From an uncultured Muribaculaceae bacterium (GTDB taxonomy: Bacteria > Bacteroidota > Bacteroidia > Bacteroidales > Muribaculaceae): 17,440 nucleotides of DNA. Each line of letters starts with the position of its first letter. Within the stretch, counting starts at the first letter, position 1. The DNA is taken from contig CABUTS010000059.1 in NCBI GenBank assembly GCA_902494515.1, positions 1 through 17,440 of the forward strand, in the 5' to 3' direction. The notes under the pieces were generated by a model that was given only the letters and a program-made list of their open reading frames with translations, had not been told where the DNA came from and ran no database searches. Both the position numbers and the translations under genes were made by a program. Positions 13,201-17,440 of this stretch are shown here, one piece after another.

Positions 13201-14868
13201 CTCAATGCGAGTAAAATCCTGCGACTCGTCGCAGAAAACAGCCGAGTAGCTGGGCGACACACAGGTCTGGGTTGGGTCGCTGTCGGACGGGTGTAGACAA
13301 AAGCGCACCAGGTCCTGGTCGTCCCAGTACTTTTCGTTGCGTAGCTGGGAGTACCAATTCTTCCATACGTTGTCGTAAACGAATTTGTACACCGGCTTTG
13401 AGACCGACATATTGTTGCGGCCAATCTCGTTGTAGTCTTCGGGTGAAAGGCAAGCGTCGCTCTTCCAACCTTTTATGTATGTTTTGATGATGTGCCAGCA
13501 CAAGCTGGGGCCGTAGCCCTTGAAATTCTGAACTTTGCCGAATTTCTTCTCCCACATCTTGCGGAAACTCGAAAAAGTGATATGCTTGTCATCGGGGAAA
13601 CGCTCAAGGTCTCGCTCGTTGTTTTCGGCAATCATTTTGCTAATAAGTTTGCCGAAGGTCACAAAACACGTGTCATCGATGAGCGGCTTTATATCGGCCT
13701 GGTATGATATGTTCGCTTCCTTTATCTTGTCCTGATAAAGGTGACTGTGACTGAACAGACTCTTTGTCAATCGGCGAGCCGACTCAATCAGGTTGTCGCT
13801 GTACGAAAGGTAAAGCGGCGGCATGAGGGTATCGCGGTCGTCGGCATCTTTTCGGGTCTTAAGATATCGCAGCAGAATCTCGGCAAACATATATTGGAGG
13901 ACGGTGGATTTACCGCTGCCGGCACGTCCGCTGATAAACAGCGGAAAGGTGTCGGATTGGCCAATAACATCACTCTCCTCCGATGACAGGCGCATATTGC
14001 TCGAGAAGTCACGCTCCATGTCCTGCCAGTAATCCGGGTCCTCAAGCATAGTGAAGGGGTAGGCACGGCGCGCACCGATGCGGACATCCATATTTTCATT
14101 GATATTCTTCTGAAGGTCCTCGAATATAGCGCCCGGGGTTGCAGTATCCTCGTCGTTTATGACACCGGCGAGTATCCAGTCGTTGTAGACAATGCCGTCC
14201 TTGTTGCGTATCTGATGATAAAGTACAAGATTGTCGTTGGTGCGACTTCTTGTTTTTTCTATAACCCAATCCGAGTCGCCGACGTTCTGACTTTCATTTT
14301 CGATTACCACCTTCAGAAGACACTGGGCATATCGCGAAAAAGACTCCTTGTCGAGAGCTTTGACAAAGTCAATCCAATATCGGCTTTCATAGACAACATC
14401 CTGAAACAAGCCCGAATTTATGTCAGAGGGCATATCCAGAAACAAACTCTCAGCGTCGCTCAGAGGTTGCAATTCATCACGTTCCTCGACCTTTTGCGCC
14501 GTTAGTTCTTCGCTGTACTGTGCTAATTCGGCGTCCTCCTCGGCTGAGAACTTTATCAAGGACTTCCATTCTGCAGTGTCCCTGCAGCAGTTGTATTTGT
14601 CGTCGTATTCGTCATGGTTCAGCGCGTCACGCAACACATACAGATTGAGGTCATCTGACAAATTGAGGCGCTTCCAGACAAAGCGTGTACCACTGTGATT
14701 TTTATATTTCTCGATATAGATGTCATCGCCAATTAAAGTAGTGTTGCCGATGAGTTTGGCATGCGGCCCCCTCTTTATTTGCAATTTTTGACTGATTGAA
14801 GAATTTCTCGAGCGTTCAAGCTCTCGCTCCCAGTTCTTGGGGATATAAAACAGGTCTTTTTTATTCAT
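10252..14868 (-). CDS. Large SF1 (UvrD/TRANK1-like) helicase with helical-repeat C-terminus
   Basis: The 1538-residue product has a complete superfamily 1 helicase core: Walker A GRAGSGKST (314-322), Walker B CDESQDF (546-552), GDEFQ (586-590), NNYRSS (631-636), GLEYDNV (736-742) and YVAITRAKKRLFV (787-799). Between Walker A and B, LSPEDYNEIGR followed by a WDDQDLVRF segment (about 475-525) resembles TRANK1-type helicases. Residues about 830-1350 look like TPR-like alpha-helical repeats. A Ser/Thr/Glu/Asp-rich linker (about 1358-1440) leads to a small beta-rich C-terminal domain (about 1441-1538). The first 120 residues include VWKRLNLSDDLNLYVL and HDEYDDKY, loosely like a RelE/ParE fold. No signal peptide or membrane segment. 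GC content is visibly lower than in its neighbours, and it stands alone between a sugar gene and a broken glycosidase, suggesting acquisition. Helicase activity is firm; biological role (defence, RNA or DNA surveillance) is unknown. Confidence 0.9.
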   Translation of the reverse strand: MNKKDLFYIPKNWERELERSRNSSISQKLQIKRGPHAKLIGNTTLIGDDIYIEKYKNHSGTRFVWKRLNLSDDLNLYVLRDALNHDEYDDKYNCCRDTAEWKSLIKFSAEEDAELAQYSEELTAQKVEERDELQPLSDAESLFLDMPSDINSGLFQDVVYESRYWIDFVKALDKESFSRYAQCLLKVVIENESQNVGDSDWVIEKTRSRTNDNLVLYHQIRNKDGIVYNDWILAGVINDEDTATPGAIFEDLQKNINENMDVRIGARRAYPFTMLEDPDYWQDMERDFSSNMRLSSEESDVIGQSDTFPLFISGRAGSGKSTVLQYMFAEILLRYLKTRKDADDRDTLMPPLYLSYSDNLIESARRLTKSLFSHSHLYQDKIKEANISYQADIKPLIDDTCFVTFGKLISKMIAENNERDLERFPDDKHITFSSFRKMWEKKFGKVQNFKGYGPSLCWHIIKTYIKGWKSDACLSPEDYNEIGRNNMSVSKPVYKFVYDNVWKNWYSQLRNEKYWDDQDLVRFCLHPSDSDPTQTCVSPSYSAVFCDESQDFTRIELEVILGLSSLVERRHETCDAISKIPFVFAGDEFQTLSPTGFSWDSLRSFFTKQLAARINRNDSELPQKEPVQLVNNYRSSRSIVKLGNRLQLLRFSRFGQMSQPQQTYFTEQGELVYYFPNSDEVWPLLKNKNIFLIVPSDEGQSAKDYIENSPLKGKISFYDDGSPEGITVLNPAQAKGLEYDNVAIFGFGDCNSLLRPDSIFSWLDGQNDSKDAVDLEIDAKYHLNNAYVAITRAKKRLFVIDDDIKDSLWGVAVDSQLKSQIEKKMLERVSIHRYNEWTADALGTLLQGNIQQDLNVGDTGNPMDWENGIKELYNLAISRQDASMMRQVAARYKEGVKNDEYHSALGEAYVIEQEFDKAVSEFQKANKCVKAVEYCWLGINADNIEAKLGLLDQYFISGKGDISKTHLAHRINNAVSLSEYKDLLCDLSMNFEQTKSLSEKNIYRILAQHLLNFLPAPNKDETDALDLIAGYIEPFQSSKDFVVSKYVDILEKNEKYNLLIQVCERQQFTCKAYYRSKLKVTSFPKRILFYELAYPGEWREKIFQDFSKNQIADIRAESTDIITRIAESVISCSNDIRQRREYLALYLSLEKDPAKAKVVIADLLPESVTRFNRNELDLIMAAKFDNAAALSEIVGSQTSASGNARREIYNVASRINEVMSPEFSFNTSSLNSSASKYFDKEFKSYVRTVLATPFLLALGKKMDLAGQYIDSIRFYEWAARNAHEADRSLFNLLRLKNVEGKAKVDKGIEMPDMPERRKLGVQGPLETDLEEAIQVSRQKAWERIISSALIHGSNETVNSTVTRADEKSVGTDESSTADKTSANIEKENPVPSVSDKPDSTAENPIANAMMEDRMQTSVLASTGVEAASAVPLPATMAVHAADTQSLPKIEFMLLSDFRIIYDCNRKRLVVRDINSELQLSVYKGKISGDSDFEAAENGQLVLEGKLLPVRLLVKHATAVLEHLTAEGQPTGVVHMFPV

Positions 14869-14892
14869 AATTGTCAGAAATAATTTTTTTCA

Positions 14893-14900
14893 CAAAGGTA
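14893..14900 (-). promoter_or_regulatory. Candidate helicase promoter, -7 box
   Basis: Minus strand TACCTTTG fits TAnnTTTG, 24 bases upstream of the helicase ATG at 14868, implying a short leader. No TTTG at a proper -33 distance. Confidence 0.55.
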
Positions 14901-14951
14901 AATAAAAATTTGAGATTTTTACGCCCGGTGCAAAAAAAATGTTGGAAATAG

Positions 14952-14978
14952 CTTTGCCAAAAATTTCCTCTGGCAAAG
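14952..14978. promoter_or_regulatory. Inverted repeat between divergent genes (possible operator)
   Basis: CTTTGCCA (14952-14959) and TGGCAAAG (14971-14978) are perfect 8-bp arms separated by 11 bases. They sit between the divergent -7 boxes of the helicase (14893) and the GH92 gene (15019). It could bind a dimeric regulator acting on either gene. There is no T tract, so it is not a terminator. Confidence 0.45.
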
Positions 14979-15018
14979 GCAGGACTTTATTAAGGGATGA
15001 AAATTCCGAAATATTTGT

Positions 15019-15026
15019 TACCTTTG
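15019..15026 (+). promoter_or_regulatory. Candidate GH92 promoter, -7 box
   Basis: TACCTTTG fits TAnnTTTG, 31 bases before the ATG at 15058. The -33 region is not a clear match. Confidence 0.5.
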
Positions 15027-15057
15027 CCACTGTATACGTTACCTTCAACGACTTAGC

Positions 15058-17297
15058 ATGAAAAAACATATTGCTACATTGATAGTGACAGTCGCCACTG
15101 CCGCCTCCCTGCAAATGTCGGCTGAGAAGCGGCTGTCGGAGTATGTCAACCCTTTCATCGGGGCTTCGACAAACACTGAGATTGCCCGCGCGGCTCACGG
15201 TCTCGGTAAAACCTTTCCCGGAGCCACAACACCCTTAGGGATGACGCAGGTAAGTCCCAACACCATCACCGGCGGCGACAACGGTCCGGGCTACAGCTTC
15301 GAGCATACGACCATCGAGGGGTTCGCCGTCACGCAGATGAGCGGCATCGGATGGTATGGCGACCTGGGGAATTTCCTTGTAATGCCTACCACGGGACCGC
15401 TCCACACCTATCGCAGCGAGCCGGCGAATCCCGAAGCCGGCTACCGCTCGCGCTACGATAAGCAGAGCGAACGGGCCACCGCCGGATTCTATGCCGTCCG
15501 ACTCACCGACTACGACATCTCGGCGGAACTGACCGCCACTCCCCACGGCGCCGTGATGCGTTTCACATATCCCGAAAATCCGCAGTCAAGAATACAGATC
15601 GACCTGGCCCGGCGCGTGGGAGGCACTTCCACCCGCCAGTTCGTGGAGCGGGTCGACGACCACACCATTCGCGGCTGGATGCACTGTCCCCCCGAAGGGG
15701 GCGGATGGGGCAACGGCAGCGGAAAAGCCAACTACACGGTGTATTTCTACACCACTTTCAGCCGCCCCCTTAGTGCAGTATGGCGTCTGGTCTGTCGACA
15801 TCCCCGACGGCATGGGCCGGAAACTTCAGGATGTGACATCGCCGGAATTCGCTGCGCTGGTGGCCAACGCACAGATTACCCGTCAACCCCGGAACACGGA
15901 GGGGGAACATCTCGGCTTCTTCACCGAGTTCCCAACAGCCGAAGGTGACCAGGTGCTCGTGAAGACCGCGATTTCCTTCGTCAGCATGGAGGGCGCCGAA
16001 GCCAATTTCAAGGCCGAACTCGCCGGTGACAGTTTCGAGGATTACCGCGAGCAAGCCGCGACGTTGTGGGACGAGGCTCTGTCGAAAATAACCCTTGCGG
16101 GAGGGACCGAAGATGAACGGACCGTGTTCTACACCGCGCTGTATCACACCATGATCGACCCGCGTGACTTCCGCGACGTCACCGGCGAATATATGGGTGG
16201 CGACGGCAAGACCCACACGACCGACCTCTTCAAGAAACGCACCATCTTCAGCGGCTGGGATGTGTTCCGCAGCCAGTTCCCCCTGCAGAATATCATCAAT
16301 CCCGAGGTGGTCAGCGACATGATAAACTCGCTGGTGACACTTGCCGACGAAAACGGCACCGGGGTCTACGAGCGCTGGGAATTCCTCAATGCCTACAGCG
16401 GCTGCATGATCGGCAATCCGGCAATCGCCGTCATCCTGGATGCCTGGAAAAAGGGAATCCGCGACTTCGATGTCGACAAAGCCTACGCCATAGCCCGCCG
16501 GACGGCCGACAACATCGGCCATCACCCCGAGGGATATACCCCCGGCAGCATTTCGGAGACTCTGGAATACGCCTATTTCGACTGGTGTGTGGGGGAATGG
16601 GCCGAAGCTCTGGGCCACGACGAGGATGCCGCGGCTTACAAGGAGCGCGGTCAGGCTTACCGCCGGATTTTCGACAAGAAAAAGGGTTGGTTCCGCGTCC
16701 GCAACGCCGACGGCTCATGGGCCGACTGGCCCGCCGAAGGACGCCTGAGGGAGGGCTACGGCTGCGTGGAGAGCAACCCCTATCAGCAGGGAGGGTTCGT
16801 GCCCCACGATGTCGAAGGGATGGCGGAAATCATATTACAACCACGCCAACGAGCCGGTTCACCATGTGCCGTTCCTCTTCAACCGGCTCGGAGCACCCTG
16901 GCTGACGCAATACTGGACGCGCCGCATCTGCGCGAAGGCCTACCGGAACGACCTTATCGGGCTATGCGGCAACGAGGATGTCGGACAGATGTCGGCATGG
17001 TATGTTCTCGCCTCCATGGGGTTCCATCCCCTTTGTCCGGGCGAAACGCGTTACGAGCTCACCGCCCCGGTTTTCGACAGCATCACGATAAAACTTGACC
17101 CCCGCTACGCCGCGGCATCGTCGTTCACTATCACCACCGAGGGGAACGGCCCCGACGCCTGCTACATCCGCTCGGCAACCCTCAACGGTGAGCCATACAA
17201 CCTCTGCTACCTCGACCACTCCGACATCACCGCTGGCGGCCACCTCCATCTCATCCTCTCCCCCACCCCCAACCCCTCCTGGGGCCAGTCCAACTGA
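15058..17297 (+). pseudogene. GH92 alpha-mannosidase, disrupted by two frameshifts
   Basis: GH92 enzymes are Ca-dependent exo-alpha-mannosidases that trim mannose from glycans in the periplasm of Bacteroidales. The start at 15058 gives a signal peptide (MKKHIATLIVTVATAASL) and the N-terminal domain (YVNPFIGA, GKTFPGATTPLGM, GYSFEHTTIEGF). The frame then changes twice. Near 15765-15769 a run of five C shifts the frame; removing one C restores SRPLVQYGVWSVD. Near 16833 the second frame (FVPHDVEGMAE) breaks and the third carries YYNHANEPVHHVPF and GNEDVGQMSAWYVL to the stop at 17297. Between FVPHDVEG and YYNHANEP family members usually have roughly 40-50 residues but only about 11 are here, so about 100 bases seem deleted. 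Hallmark segments CVESNPYQQG and GNEDVGQMSAW survive. The first shift could be a sequencing error; the second looks like real decay or a misassembly. Confidence 0.88.
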
Positions 17298-17321
17298 CCG
17301 CAACCATCACAAAATCAATTA

Positions 17322-17440
17322 TTAACACGGAACTGCACTGAACTAACGGAACCAACATCCTGAACTTCAAACGGAGGCCTAAAGGCCTGACACAGAACGT
17401 CAACGGAAGCCTGCGGGCACCAAGGTAAAACGGAAGCCTG
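17322..17440 (+). repeat. Dispersed repeat R1, copy D (partial, at window edge)
   Basis: Exact reverse complement of 1-119. It starts TTAACACGGAACTGCACTG, like the R1 left end, and passes through AGGCCTAAAGGCCT. At the end ACGGAAGCCTG appears twice (from 17403 and 17430), a 27-base period, so a tandem sub-repeat may lie across the window edge. It begins 25 bases after the GH92 stop codon. Confidence 0.9.

Noticed and set aside
13202..13555. Short frames (e.g. 117 codons) antisense or out of frame in the helicase gene
   Set aside because: The helicase frame is open for 1538 codons with all motifs in order, so these overlaps are shadows.
15770..16618. A 282-codon minus-strand frame within the GH92 gene
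   Set aside because: The plus strand carries clear GH92 motifs throughout, so this is an antisense shadow.

Overview
The window looks like a chromosomal fragment of a Bacteroidales bacterium, most likely Muribaculaceae-like. The reasons are Bacteroidetes-type -7 boxes (TAnnTTTG) in front of most genes, a GH92 mannosidase, a DUF3943 protein, the rsfS-ftsH pair and a fairly high GC content. The family-level placement is inference. The first and last 119 bases are perfect reverse complements inside a dispersed repeat. The window is therefore probably a whole assembly contig that stops in repeats at both ends.

Layout. (1) 1-190: a partial repeat (R1) and a palindrome behind ftsH. (2) 191-2755, minus: rsfS then ftsH as one operon, covering ribosome silencing and membrane protein quality control. 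(3) 2938-4170, minus: a LolC/LolE/FtsX-type ABC permease without an adjacent ATPase gene. (4) 4171-4965: a hairpin-rich gene-free stretch with a full R1 copy. (5) 4966-6126, plus: an exported DUF3943 protein, convergent with a minus-strand pair, a flavodiiron protein (start 7877) followed by dtd. (6) 8104-8640, plus: a well-formed Bacteroidetes promoter, two identical tRNA-Gly(GCC) genes, tRNA-Leu(GAG) and a strong terminator. (7) 8633-9692: about 1 kb of gene-free mosaic repeats, including a full R1 copy, two R3 copies, two copies of a 133-bp inverted-repeat element (R2) and a 43/44-bp tandem repeat. (8) 9693-10073, minus: an orphan rhamnose-mutarotase-family gene. (9) 10252-14868, minus: a 1538-residue superfamily 1 helicase with a long helical-repeat C-terminal region, visibly less GC-rich than its neighbours. 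(10) 15058-17297, plus: a GH92 alpha-mannosidase broken by two frameshifts and a probable internal deletion. (11) 17322-17440: partial R1.

The conserved genes (rsfS, ftsH, dtd, flavodiiron protein, tRNAs) are core chromosome. The part from about 8640 onward is accessory: repeats, an orphan sugar enzyme, a giant solitary helicase that could be a defence or nucleic-acid surveillance protein, and a decayed glycosidase. The best-supported unusual result is the R2 element. The window holds both an occupied and an unoccupied version of the same palindromic target, which defines its ends and a 3-bp target duplication. The giant helicase is the most interesting protein, but a defence role is inference.
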